Shown here: piece by piece, positions 42,755-53,400 of the stretch
Layout of the letters: every line of letters starts with the position of its first letter
Numbering within the stretch: the stretch's first letter is position 1
NCBI RefSeq assembly: GCF_905220565.1
Contig: NC_059395.1
Coordinates: forward strand, 18,207,289 to 18,271,288
Direction: 5' to 3'
From: Melitaea cinxia
Lineage: Eukaryota > Arthropoda > Insecta > Lepidoptera > Nymphalidae
Length of the DNA: 64,000 nucleotides
Position numbers and translations under genes: made by a program
The notes under the pieces: model-generated
What the model was told of the DNA's origin: nothing
The model's database searches: none
What the model saw: only the letters and a program-made list of their open reading frames with translations

Positions 42755-42988
42755 TGTGGTTACAGCCTCGTGGCGATACCAATACAGGATGGTGGGCAGC
42801 CGGTACCGTTATGATGATGATCAACATCGCCACCATACTCGGAAATACGGCGGTTATGTTGGCGTTATCCAGAGCAAGACGAGCGCCTTCACACTATCCC
42901 TTAGCGAGTTTGGTGTTGGCTGATTTGTTGGTTGGTTTATTGGTCCAACCATTGGCTGCTATGAGAGAATTGTTTGTGTTTAAATTGA
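42755..42988 (+). CDS. GPCR exon: TM1 and TM2
   Basis: Reads GWWAAGTVMMMINIATILGN (TM1 with GN) and SLVLADLLVGLLVQPLAAMR (TM2 with LADLL). The left border is uncertain: the acceptor is AAACAG (exon from 42755) or TTACAG (exon from 42766). Donor GTAAGT, exit phase 1. Confidence 0.85.
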
Positions 42989-45900
42989 GTAAGTATATAT
43001 ACTTTTATATACAACCAATTAGGTAATCTGTGGCTTCGGAGAGTTAAGTGAACTGTTTATCACTCTGAGTTAGAGTTGTTCTTTATATTTTCTTTTTGTT
43101 ATAATTTATCTGCTATAATTGTATTCGATATGAAATGATATATATAAAGACATACTTTAATAAAAAAACTGCTATTTCATTAATTCAAAAATTATTGTCC
43201 TTGTACTAGAATTTTAAATAATCGTATAATTTTGGTAGTTACAAATATCCGAAATATTTCGTGCAATATCATTGACGAGCATTAATTTCTTTATGCAAAT
43301 TATCGCAATTTTTTGCATAAATTTTTAAATGTTATGGATATTTACACTTTCAACAGAGCAAAAGATTTCCCTAAAGTTATGTTGGAAATTTTTCTATTTA
43401 AGAATGTGTCGATTTTTGAATATTTTCAGATCATACAATATGTTCGTGTTGGAGCACCATGGACGTATTATGTTGTACTGCGTCTATTCTGTCTCTCTGT
43501 GCCTTGGGATGGGAGCGATGGCATGGCATTACAGCACCACTATCGAGAGCACGCAGAGGAAGGAGAGCCAGAAGACTTGCGGTTCTAGTGTGGCCTGTGG
43601 CTACGTTAGTTGCTTTGCCTAACGCCTTCATACCCTCTCCGAGACATTTTCATCCAGGAGAATTGGAAAAAGCGTGCACTGTTAATATTAATACTGGGTT
43701 AGTTGTAGTTATTTATTAAATTATATGTTAAATTTGAATTTGTCGTGGTAAATAAGAAAGGCCCGGTTTTATTTAAGAAAAAGTTTAAACTTCACTTTCG
43801 TTTAACCATAGAGACAAATACCTTCTAACTGGTATAACTCCCGTCTTTTTCCCTTCCAAAGCGTGTGGCAAAGATCTTACGCTATTTGCACAAATTAGTG
43901 AAATTCAGCTGCATGGTTTAGAATTTGTCATGATTTTATTATTAATTATTTTTCAACCAACTTCCTGGCAAAAAGAAAGTCTATATTGTACGTACGTATA
44001 CTCTACTTTTATTGAACTGCACAACAGTCTGTAGGTCAATATACGCTGAGTATTTGCTCATCGATATCTATCCATCTACGATAGTTAAGGGATCCAAACA
44101 CAAGATTGGATTGTCCTTTATGGGAAAGTTAAAATAAGGCATAATTCTGTTTTAGATACGTTTTCTTCAGTATTACATTGTCGTTCTACTTACCTGCGTG
44201 CATACTGGTGACATTATATGGATTCATTTTGCGCGCACTTTCCGCTCCGCCGTCCATACGCGCACACCGCGGACGATCTCCTTACCATGAACCTCGGGTA
44301 TGGGACACTAGCTTATTTTTATTTATTGCATATACCATGAAAAAAAAATCAAAACCCGCATTTTGAAGTTAGATAAGGTTAGGGTTATTTTTTTTTTTTT
44401 TTTGTAACGAAATTATGCCGATAAACGGTCAAATTTTGAGTTTATATAATTCGACGGTTCTTAATCTAAAGCCTTACCAAAAAATCTTTTTTCTCATTAA
44501 GACTAAAGAATTGGAAATGTAGAATTAAATCCACTGATCGCTATTAAATTATTTCTTATTTGTTCTTGAGTTGTACATGTTTTATTTTATGCCAGAGAAT
44601 GAGATAAATTCTTAAAAAAATCTTGGAAATTGTTACTTCTTTATTTTCTGGTTAGTTTGCGTTCGACATCATTTTAACTCTAAACACCGTTGGGTAGGAT
44701 TCTATGTGGTTTACAAAATATACCTAGTAGGTATAGCAATCAACAGCTATATGAGAATAATTGTGTTTGCAGGCAAACGAAGAAAAACCGACTTCATTTA
44801 TATCGACAAGTAATACAACGTAGGTGGAAGAAAAAATAGTCAAGTAAATACGCATTATCAAAAATTACTCCAAAAGTTATAATCAGATCTCGATGAAATT
44901 TAAATATGACCACATGATAAGCATCGGCTTTCGATTAAATTAAAAATCATTAAAATCGGTACTCCCAGTAAAAAGTTATGCGGATTTTCAAGTTTTCCTC
45001 GATTTCTCTGGGATCCCATAATCAGATCCTGGTTTCTTTATTATGCTACCAAACTAGGGATATCTCCTTTCTAGCAAAAAAAGAATTATCAAAATCGGTC
45101 CATAAATGACGGAGTTATCCCCGAACATACATAATATATATATATACGGTCGAATTGAGTATCCTCCTCCTTTTTTTGAAGTCGGTTAAAAAAAGATTTT
45201 CAGTAGTTACTTAACTAATCAACAGTTTTAATAGATAGTTCGTATATTATTATTTAACAAGTAATGCATTTATGGTATAAAATTCATATTTAAATAAATA
45301 CATCTTTTTTCAGGGCCATGATTTAAATAATCTACTAAACAATAACGCGTTACAAAAATCTGAAATAACCTCTGCAAATAATCATAATGTGTAAGTATGT
45401 TTTTTACTTTTGCATTAAAACTTACATATAAGTGTGAAGCGTTTATTTCTTTATTCATTTATTTATATATTATATCTCGCTTCTCTCGCTTCAGCCTGAA
45501 ATATCCCACTACTGGGCATAGGCCTCTTTCCCTTTCATGTAGGAGAAGGATCAGAGCTTAATCCACCACGCTGCTCCAATGCGGGTTGGCGGATATATTC
45601 CCTATTATGTGTAACGATCGCTATCAGGTGTAACATGATAACAACCGGGACCGACGGCTTAACGTGCTCTCCGAGATACGGTGGGGAGACCCACAAGGAC
45701 TGCACAAACACTCAGACCACGGCAAACACCTATATGGCTAACACAAATGTTTGTCATGTGCGGGGATCGAACCCGCAACAGGTACAATCCATAGCTGTAA
45801 CCGTTGCGCCAACGCGGCGTCTATATAGTCATAAAAATTAAAAAGCCTACATATTTTTTTACTGACTTTAAAAGGAGGAGAAGTTTTTCATTTTTTCTTT

Positions 45901-48780
45901 TTACTGGGTGTACCGATTTTGATAATTATTTTTGAAGTAGAACTTCTTTACGCACGCTTAGCCTGGGAAATAAGCTGGCGAATGCGTGAGGAGAGCGCTA
46001 GGAAAAGTGTGATCGGGCGAGGCGAACGGAAGTTAAGAGGAAGATATAAGTTAGTGAAGATAGAAAGAGAGAGAGTTATGTTTCGTAAGTTTTACTTCAG
46101 TCGTGTGGTCTAAAGCACACCGTTTTTGTTTTGTTTGATTTTTGTAGTTTCATTTGAATTTGAGCGAGATTTGAAAAGTTTATGAGTAATCCTTTAATAA
46201 TGTGTTTTGTATTATACTTGTCACCACAAAGTTATATCATTTTATTTTGAGAACATACAATTAATTTGTTGCAGGGTACAGTCTCCAAAAGGCCATTTAA
46301 ATGTTCCTAATAGTCATAACAGGGGATGTACTGCTCCATCCACAGGCAAATGTAGCAGCCAGTAAGTTAAACAAACAATTTTTTACTATCAAACTATACT
46401 AGACATTCCAGTCTGCTTTTTTTTTGATTATAGTATGCTTATTTGAGTATGTGATAATTTTCATATACATTTCAAGTAAGCGACATAATGCGGCGCGATG
46501 AAATGTATTGTGATTTGATGAGACACTAAAGAATGGTTTCATGATTATTTGACACTTGTGTCACGTTGTCGCATTCGTCACAGATGTACGACGAGTCAGA
46601 ATAACTTGGACTTATCTACTTTCATACGCTAACACCCTTGATTCATTTGTTGTTATAGAACAAGTCAGACAGCAAAGAACATACTTTACTTTTATCAGAT
46701 GAACAAAATGTATGCAATAGAGCTGATTAATGTGTACAGTGAATGTATACATACATACATATAAATATCAGTTAATTTAGTTCGACGGCCAATTCTCAGA
46801 TATCCGTTATCCAAAGCCTAACTAGTGTTCATAAAAAGGAAGGACCTAACCTAACCTAACTGACTAGTGTTTTAGTTAAGCTAAGTTTGATTATTAATAT
46901 TATCTCAACTTTACAATTTATATAAATTTGATTGATGACCTTTTTAAATGAATTTTATTATTAACAAGTAGTATCTTTACTTTTAATTTTTTATGCGAAG
47001 TAATTTTAATTATACTTGCTACACGGCATTAATATATTGTGGAATGTGTGTACCCCGTGATGGGATACATATTAGATAATAATGTAATAGTGAATTATAT
47101 ATAATGTTCCATATGTATTTTGTGGATGTACCTATAAAATAAAATAAATAAATAGATAAATAAATAATTATGTAGTGAAATTTAAGTAAATAACAGAAAT
47201 AGATAACTTACAAATAGATAAACAAATAATAACTATATAAAAAATAATATATATAAATATATATAAGAAAAAAAAAAAAAAAAAAAACCTTACTAACAGT
47301 AACATAGGTTAAGTGTAAATTGTAAGTAGAACATAAGTGTACATATATGGTAACTAGGAAATAAGTGTACATATACGATAACTAGGCAAATAAGTGTAAA
47401 TATAGACATAGATAAGAAAAATAATAATGTTAGAAATTAGAAAGCAATTATGTGTATACTTCTGCATAAACAGTATTTAGTAAGGATAAAAAAAAAAAAA
47501 AAAAAAAAACCGTCAGCGTCGGACCACGTCCTAGTTTTACTAGGCAGTCACGGGACTGTCGATCTGTAGTATAATAAGTAGAAAAATCGCCTGTAGTATT
47601 ATAATGCATGCATGATAAACAAAGGCACGGGCATTTTGAGCCTGTGGATCAAAATTTATAAAAAAAAAAAAAAAAAAAACTGACTAGTGTTCCTATAAAC
47701 GCAAAACTGTCTGAACATTTTAATATAATAACTCATGTCGCCCAAAACCATTCATTTATGTTTTCAGTGCAAACTTTATTCTTCGTCAACGTCGCGCTAC
47801 TCGCACAATAGTGATGCTAATGGCTCTCTTCCTTATTTGTTGGACACCGTACTTCATCATTCTACCATTGGGTAAAACTATTTTATCTTCAATTTAATTT
47901 AGTCTTTGATCGCTCTAAATAGAAAGCTTCAGTCTTTGATCGCCTTAAACAGAACGCTAGATGACATTTTTTTTAAATATGTAGTAACTGTTACAAAGTA
48001 CTGTACTGTGACTAAGGGATAGCACAGTTCCGCTACCACCTTGGAACTTAAAAAGCCGACCGGTGGCTGGATAACCATCTAACTGCTGGCTTTGAAATAC
48101 ACAGGCCGAAGACGGGCAGCAGCGTCTTCGGTGCGACAAAGCCAGTACTGCGGTCACCAACCCGCATGCCCAGCGTGGTGACTATGGGCAAAACACATGA
48201 GTTCACGTTATTTTTGGCGTAAACTTGTGGAGGCCTATGTCCAGCAGTGGACTGTATAGGCTGTAATTATGAACTGTTACAACGTATGTAGAAATGCAAT
48301 ACCAATTACAGCCTTAAAATTTTAAATGGAAATCGTACTTAAGGTTTTCACTTTATCTAAGCAAAAAATTAGTTGTCTGTAATGTTGAAAAAGATAGTTT
48401 AACGTGACAATGTCATAACAAAATACGTAGGTCAATCGAGTGGAAAGAAGATAGATGCGGCGCAAGCGTATAATGAGCGTAACGGGACAATGAGTCATCC
48501 TTGTTCGTGCATGCTGCCACGGTTCATTGATTTATTAGACGTTGTCACATCAAAAACCACAGAAAAAATATTAATTATAATTCTAGATTCCCTCTACGAC
48601 TGCGTGTGGGAGGTCACCTGGCAGTGGTGCACGTGGCTAGGCTACATGAACTCCGTTCTCAACCCGCTGGTATACGCTGCTGCTTCGCCCAGTGTGAGAC
48701 GTGCCCTACATTCATCGCTCACTAGTTCTAGTTCGAGAAACGTCGACGTGCCTTTGACGCCACGAGTGAGGAGAAGTTAA
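42755..48780 (+). CDS. Aminergic-type class A GPCR, seven exons, N-terminus missing
   Basis: Seven-helix receptor assembled from seven exons in consistent phase (362 residues visible). TM2 has LADLLVGLLVQPL. TM3 has the amine-binding Asp in TMDVLCCTASILSLC. TM5 has SFYLPACI, TM6 FLICWTPYF and TM7 WLGYMNSVLNPLVY with NPxxY. A Cys in the second extracellular loop can pair with the TM3 Cys. These features place it among receptors for octopamine, tyramine, dopamine, serotonin or related amines. The TM3-end motif is ERW, not DRY. The third inner loop is short and encoded by two small exons. I cannot assign a ligand or a named fly orthologue. No start codon is found: the first visible exon has an in-frame TAA at 42748-42750 and needs an upstream exon. 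Introns hold SINEs, MITEs and a retrocopy. It shares strand with Notch and starts about 2.4 kb downstream of it. Confidence 0.9.
43430..43697 (+). CDS. GPCR exon: TM3, ERW motif, TM4
   Basis: Reads HTICSCWSTMDVLCCTASIL, then SLCALGWERWHGITAPLSRA, then LAVLVWPVATLVALPNAF and the second outer loop with ELEKACTVN. Acceptor ATTTTCAG, donor GTTAGT. The first codon joins to Asn, giving a possible NHT glycosylation site. Confidence 0.9.
44171..44297 (+). CDS. GPCR exon: TM5
   Basis: Reads ITLSFYLPACILVTLYGFIL, then RALSAPPSIRAHRG up to EPR. SFYxP and the Tyr seven residues past the Pro are typical of TM5. Acceptor TTCTTCAG, donor GTATGG, exit phase 0. Confidence 0.88.
44786..45187. mobile_element. 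402-bp element with AACCGACTTC inverted ends
   Basis: AACCGACTTC at 44786-44795 and its exact reverse complement GAAGTCGGTT at 45178-45187 bound an AT-rich body with phrases such as ATCAAAATCGGTCCATAAAT. It is probably a non-autonomous DNA element. Lies just before a GPCR exon. Confidence 0.65.
45314..45390 (+). CDS. GPCR exon: third inner loop, part 1
   Basis: Reads GHDLNNLLNNNALQKSEITS, then ANNHNV, rich in Asn. Acceptor TTTTTTCAG and donor GTAAGT are good, and the phases fit the exons on both sides. It has little conserved sequence, so support rests on splice sites and frame. Confidence 0.7.
45487..45822 (-). mobile_element. tRNA-derived SINE
   Basis: Nearly full reverse copy, from CTTCAGCCTGAAATATCCCA to GCGCCAACGCGGC, closely related to the 20085 copy. 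Lies in a GPCR intron. Confidence 0.86.
45933..46115 (+). mobile_element. MITE-like repeat family B
   Basis: Begins GAAGTAGAACTTCTTTACGC and ends TTTTACTTCAGTCGTGTGGT. It lies in the intron between the two GPCR inner-loop exons. Confidence 0.7.
46275..46361 (+). CDS. GPCR exon: third inner loop, part 2
   Basis: Reads VQSPKGHLNVPNSHNRGCTA, then PSTGKCSSQ-like residues. It is open only in the frame set by the exon before it, which supports both exons. Acceptor GTTGCAG, donor GTAAGT. Confidence 0.7.
46845..46859 (+). repeat. Three CCTAA telomere-type units
   Basis: CCTAACCTAACCTAA is the C-rich strand of the insect telomere repeat TTAGG. Only three units, next to the retrocopy insertion point. 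Confidence 0.6.
46860..47691 (+). mobile_element. Retrocopy with three poly(A) tracts and target duplication
   Basis: CTGACTAGTGTT occurs at 46860-46871 and again at 47680-47691, directly after a 20-A tract. Further A tracts lie at 47268-47287 and 47488-47509. The first part ends in a LINE-like TGGATGTACCTATAAAATAA region. Confidence 0.75.
47768..47871 (+). CDS. GPCR exon: TM6
   Basis: Reads ANFILRQRRATRTIVMLMAL, then FLICWTPYFIILPL, the TM6 signature CWxPYF. Acceptor GTTTTCAG, donor GTAAAA. Confidence 0.9.
48010..48272 (-). repeat. Repeat family A
   Basis: Truncated copy in the last GPCR intron, from GACTAAGGGATAGCACAG to GGCTGTAATTATG. Confidence 0.88.
48587..48780 (+). CDS. GPCR last exon: TM7 and C-terminal tail
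   Basis: Reads YDCVWEVTWQWCTWLGYMNS, then VLNPLVYAAASPSVRRALHS, then a Ser-rich tail and TAA. WxGYxNSxxNPxxY is diagnostic of aminergic TM7. Acceptor ATTCTAG. Confidence 0.92.
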
Positions 48781-50160
48781 AGGAGTTTTTGTAAGTTGTT
48801 ATTAAGTATTAGTTGGGCGCACACATTTTAGGTGAATAATCTTGAGCTTCTGAAAATGTTTTGAGACTCATTACATAGCCCTATTCATTTTGTGCCTCCC
48901 ACTTTAATACGTTGTCATATAAAAATTTACATAAAATTTGGATGATTTACTTTTATAACGGGAAGAGTTATAAAAGGGTCAGAAGTGCGTGTAAATTTTA
49001 ACTTTTGGATAATATAGTTTTAGAACGGAAAGAGATAGCTCAAAAGGTTCAGTGGTTTATGAGTAAAGTAATTACAAATTTGATGTAGTTTAAGATATCC
49101 ATGAGGTCTTTTATTTAAGCAAAACTAAAAACATGTCTTGCATCTAAACTGTTGCTTCAATTGCACTATTTATTTTTGTACTTATATAGCTTTTAAATGG
49201 TAATTAGTGTGTATGATTTAATTTAATGCGCCATTTTCCCTCTTGTATCCTGTTCCCCAATAGTGGCGTTGTTCATTAAAATGTCTAAGATATTCAATCA
49301 AATGACTACCATTTTCGCGATATGGTCGAAACTTTGGGTCGCTTAATGTCCAAGGATGTAGGAAAATGTTTATGGCCATGGATCTCAAAAATAAGAAACA
49401 CCTTAAAATAAATATCGTTTATTTACACATATTCGTTAATTTCGTGTACATATCTTTGGTATAACCTACCCATTCATATAATATGTCATTAACATCGAAA
49501 ATTGCACTCAGAAAATACTGCATTAATATCAGTGGAAGAAATATTTTATAAATCTACTCTTAATTATAATTTACAATTGAACAACAATCAACAACTTTGT
49601 TAATAATTATTTACAACTTATTATAAACTTTGAAACTACGTCCCATTTCATAAAAGACATTTTATTGATAAAATATTTTTAATTTAATACATATTTTTTT
49701 TATTTATTTAATTAAAACACGTAATGTTGTGATTGAAAAATGCTTTAATTCCAATCCATCGAGTTCTTTTTTCACTATTTGTTTTATTTTTTCGTCTTGT
49801 CCAAATATTGAATATCTACACAAGACTTTTATTTTATTTTATTAAATTTATGTTGAAACGGGACGTATTAACGACGGTAATGATTCATTTTAGATCGGGT
49901 TGTGCTAAATATAAAACAATATATTTAAATCAATTAACAATATCTAAAAAACTAATAATTATAATAAAATTTAATTTTTATTTTTATACGTTAGAATTTT
50001 AACATTTATAAAAGAATAAGTTTAAAAGGAACTCAATATTATTATAGATTTTTTTTAATTGTTCTTATTGGTTCTTAATGTTTACACTGGAATTGCTTTC
50101 ATTTACAGATAGCGCTATCTTTTTCGTGACTGCCAGTTTTGAAATTCTGGAAAAAGATCA
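48781..50160. other. Intergenic space between convergent GPCR and EB-type genes
   Basis: AT-rich 3' flanks of both genes. No repeat or coding region is recognised. The open frame at 49733-50002 has low-complexity AT-driven composition. Confidence 0.5.
49407..49412 (+). terminator. Candidate poly(A) signal of the GPCR gene
   Basis: AATAAA about 630 bp after the stop codon. AT-rich sequence makes chance matches common. Confidence 0.3.
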
Positions 50161-50166
50161 CTATAT

Positions 50167-50172
50167 TTTATT
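50167..50172 (-). terminator. Candidate poly(A) signal of the EB-type gene
   Basis: TTTATT on the + strand reads AATAAA on the coding strand, 130 bp past the stop. Confidence 0.4.
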
Positions 50173-50301
50173 ATAATTTCATAAAAAGAAAATATATATA
50201 AAAAGTATTACAAATTTCTGAACAATAGAAAGGGAATTACCAGAACGTGCCACGGTAAACAACAACAAGATGGCGGTACTTGGATTGTCACAAAATAGCT
50301 G

Positions 50302-50460
50302 CTAATGGACAAAGATGGCGGCGACGAACAAAATGGCAGTTGCCACGTGAGGTGTTACTGTGTTCGCTCCACCAAAGTCATTGGCATCTGGCGAGCAAGT
50401 CTTACAAGTGCAACGTCCGGACAGGCAATATCCTGGTTCGTCTTCTTCAGACACGCATTC
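50302..50460 (-). CDS. EB-type protein last exon with GPI-like tail
   Basis: Reads ECVSEEDEPGYCLSGRCTCK, then a C-terminal hydrophobic run and TAG at 50302-50304. Phase 0 after the exon upstream. Acceptor TTTTTACAG. Confidence 0.85.
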   Translation of the reverse strand, partial: ECVSEEDEPGYCLSGRCTCKTCSPDANDFGGANTVTPHVATAILFVAAIFVH

Positions 50461-53400
50461 CTGTAAAAATTAAATAATTTTTAAACAAAATTAATCAAAA
50501 AAATATAAAGTTAGTGATTTGGTTAGACAAATATCGGATGTCATTTTTTGTACAACAAATATTTTTTTCTACCATGTGACTTTCTGAAAAAATATTGATA
50601 TTCTTCCATTGGCTAGTAACAAAATTTTGTATTATTAAGGCCTCTATGATTTGATGTATTTATACTGCATCAGATAAAATGTCAATAAAATATATACAAC
50701 TATTTATTTAAGAACTTAAAATGTTAATTGTATTATTAATTTATTAAAATAATATCCTTAACTGTAAGTGTGATAAAAATGTAAAGTGAATTATAAATAT
50801 ATTTAAAAACTAAATGAGCTATTATTTCTAGCGTGCCTTAGAGAGCACCTTAAGATCTTAATCCCCCGGGGTTGAGAGCTAACGTGCTATCATATAAACC
50901 TGATAACGATAGTTTCTCATAGAAAAGACTATATCCGCAAACCCGAAGTAGAGCATCGTGGTGGATTAGGCTATCTTCTACAACATGGTGAATGAGGCCT
51001 ATGCTTATCACTGCTATAGGCTGAATCATTTCACCTCATCCCGGCTGCACTCCTGTCCTGGTCGTTTTCGTCGCCAGCAGCGCGGGGGAGTCCCCGCAAC
51101 GCGCGCGTCGTACGCACAGGCGCAAGTACCGCCCAGACAGAGCGCGGCGCCCGGGGACGGCGCGTCGGTGGCGCCGGCCAGCGCGTCGCACTGGACGTCG
51201 TACTGGCAAGGAGCGTCAAGGGCTTTTGCGGCTGTGCAACAAATATTAGGATTATTTAGTTACTTGCTAAACTATTTCTGAGAGAAGTTAATACCTAGTT
51301 TTCATTAGCCATAATCGTTTCATATTTCAGATTGAGGTATTTTAAGATGAATTAACTAACTTTTCAATTACAAACATAATTTTAAATGCTAAATTCTATT
51401 AAAACATCATTTGTATGAGGTAATAAGCGAACACGAGTTGCAATCTATACAAATTTGGTGAAATGTCTCAAAATATATACCTACCCTCGGCAAACCAGTA
51501 TGGCCGATTAAGCATCAAATTATACAACATTATAAGCAGTTTTTGCCTAACAGTGGGGCCTCTAATCTACAATACAATAAAGGTAAAGCATAGATTACAC
51601 TCAACACACGCGTTGATGTCTTTGAACGCAACCCAGTTGTTTCTGCAGCGGCAAGTCCCGCGGCACTCGAGCCCGACTCCTGCGCACTGTAACTGATCTT
51701 CACACTCCTCGCCCAGCACCGCGTCTCTTACACATCTGGAAATATATACCCAAATTACAAACGAAAGCCGTTAACTTTGCCTCTTCGTGCCATTTTTAAT
51801 CATTATCTTAACGAAATCTAAATTCGAACGGCTCCTTTGTAACGTGACCATAAATAAGGGGATAAACATTTTTGTAGGAAAGAAATTCTCTTTTCTAAAG
51901 TATTTTCTATTACTTGCGATTTTGACAATCACACACACATTCAGCCAGTAATATACAAACCACTGCTGGCCATAGGGCCTCTTTCCCCATGTAGAAGAAG
52001 CTGCTGGCGTTTTATGCACCACGCTGCTCCATTGCGGGCTGGCCCCGCAAGTGGGGCTGGATATGTTCCCTACTATGAGTAACGATCCCTATCTGAGGTA
52101 CCGTGAGGAGACCCAAGGACATATATCCAAAACCGGAATGAAATATTTGTACAAATATAAATATCCATTCCGAGCGGGAATCGAACCCGCAAACCGTCGC
52201 TGTTCTAGGCAACTACTCACACCACTACACCAGCTTAAACAATGGTATAAATAATGAATAAGGAGATCGAGTGATTCGTTATTGTGTAATGATTTTTTTT
52301 TAATTATAATATTATTTCTCAGAATATTATCATCAACATTATTGTATAGTGACGATTTAGGGTTCAAATTAATATCTATACATATATTGACCTGTTTTTT
52401 ATTCCCATCAAAATATACAGTCCCTATCGGATGAATAGATATAACACATCACAAAAAAAGAACACTCTCTATGTCAGTATTTTATATTCCAAAATTAGTA
52501 CGCGAACTCACCGTGTCCCATTATCTCTAGGACTATACTGCAGCTGGCAGGTGCAGTAGCCTCGTACGCAGAACGCCTGACGTTCGCCGGTGGGATCCCC
52601 TAGATAGCAGTTCTGATCCACCACGCAACGTTCTCCAATTACTGAAATTTTAATATAGTAAATCGCTTAATATTTTGCTTTTTTAACTCATTATATATAA
52701 TATGTAAAGCAGTTAGGTAGAGTACAGCAGGAAAGAAAGATCTTGCTTGAAATCTTAAAAATACCTCAATCATATAGAAAGTACATAAAGGCTGCCTAAT
52801 AATACTGTTCCTAAGTAGCGTTGTGTTCCTGTGGTGAGTAAAGTAATCAGAACTATTGAGAATGCGTGTGTTGGCAGAGAGGGGAGTCAGATCGAAAATG
52901 TCCTTGTTATGTTTGTTACAGGCGTCTATTGGCTACAGTAACCGCATATCATCAGGCATGCGCTTATTTGCCACTCAAGTGGTATAAAAGAAATAAAAAA
53001 CGAGTGTGCCTTATTGTTGACCATACGACTGAAGTAAAACTTTCTCTTTTCACTAACTTTATATCTCCCTCTCAACTTCGATCACACCTTTCGTAATGCT
53101 CTCGCCACGCATTCGCCAGCTTCCTCCCCAAGTCAAGAGTGCGTAAAGAAATTTTACTTCAAAAAATAACTACCCGCAGTTTCGTAACAGCGGTCGGTTT
53201 CAAGGTGCGCGGTGGCCAGGCAGGCGCACACGCCGTTAGCGCACTCGGAGTGCAGACCCATCGTCGAGTGACACTGGATGTGCTGGACACATTCCTCGCC
53301 ATTGTGTGCCTCTGAAAATTAATATTATTTTGATTATTAAAAGCTGAAATGCTTTGTTCATTCTTTAAAGGCATTTGATATTTATAGTTTTTTAGAAACT

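Noticed and set aside
42754..42756. GTG as start codon of the GPCR
   Set aside because: Animal genes rarely start at GTG, there is an acceptor AAACAG just here, and no N-terminal extracellular segment would remain. A missing upstream exon is more likely.
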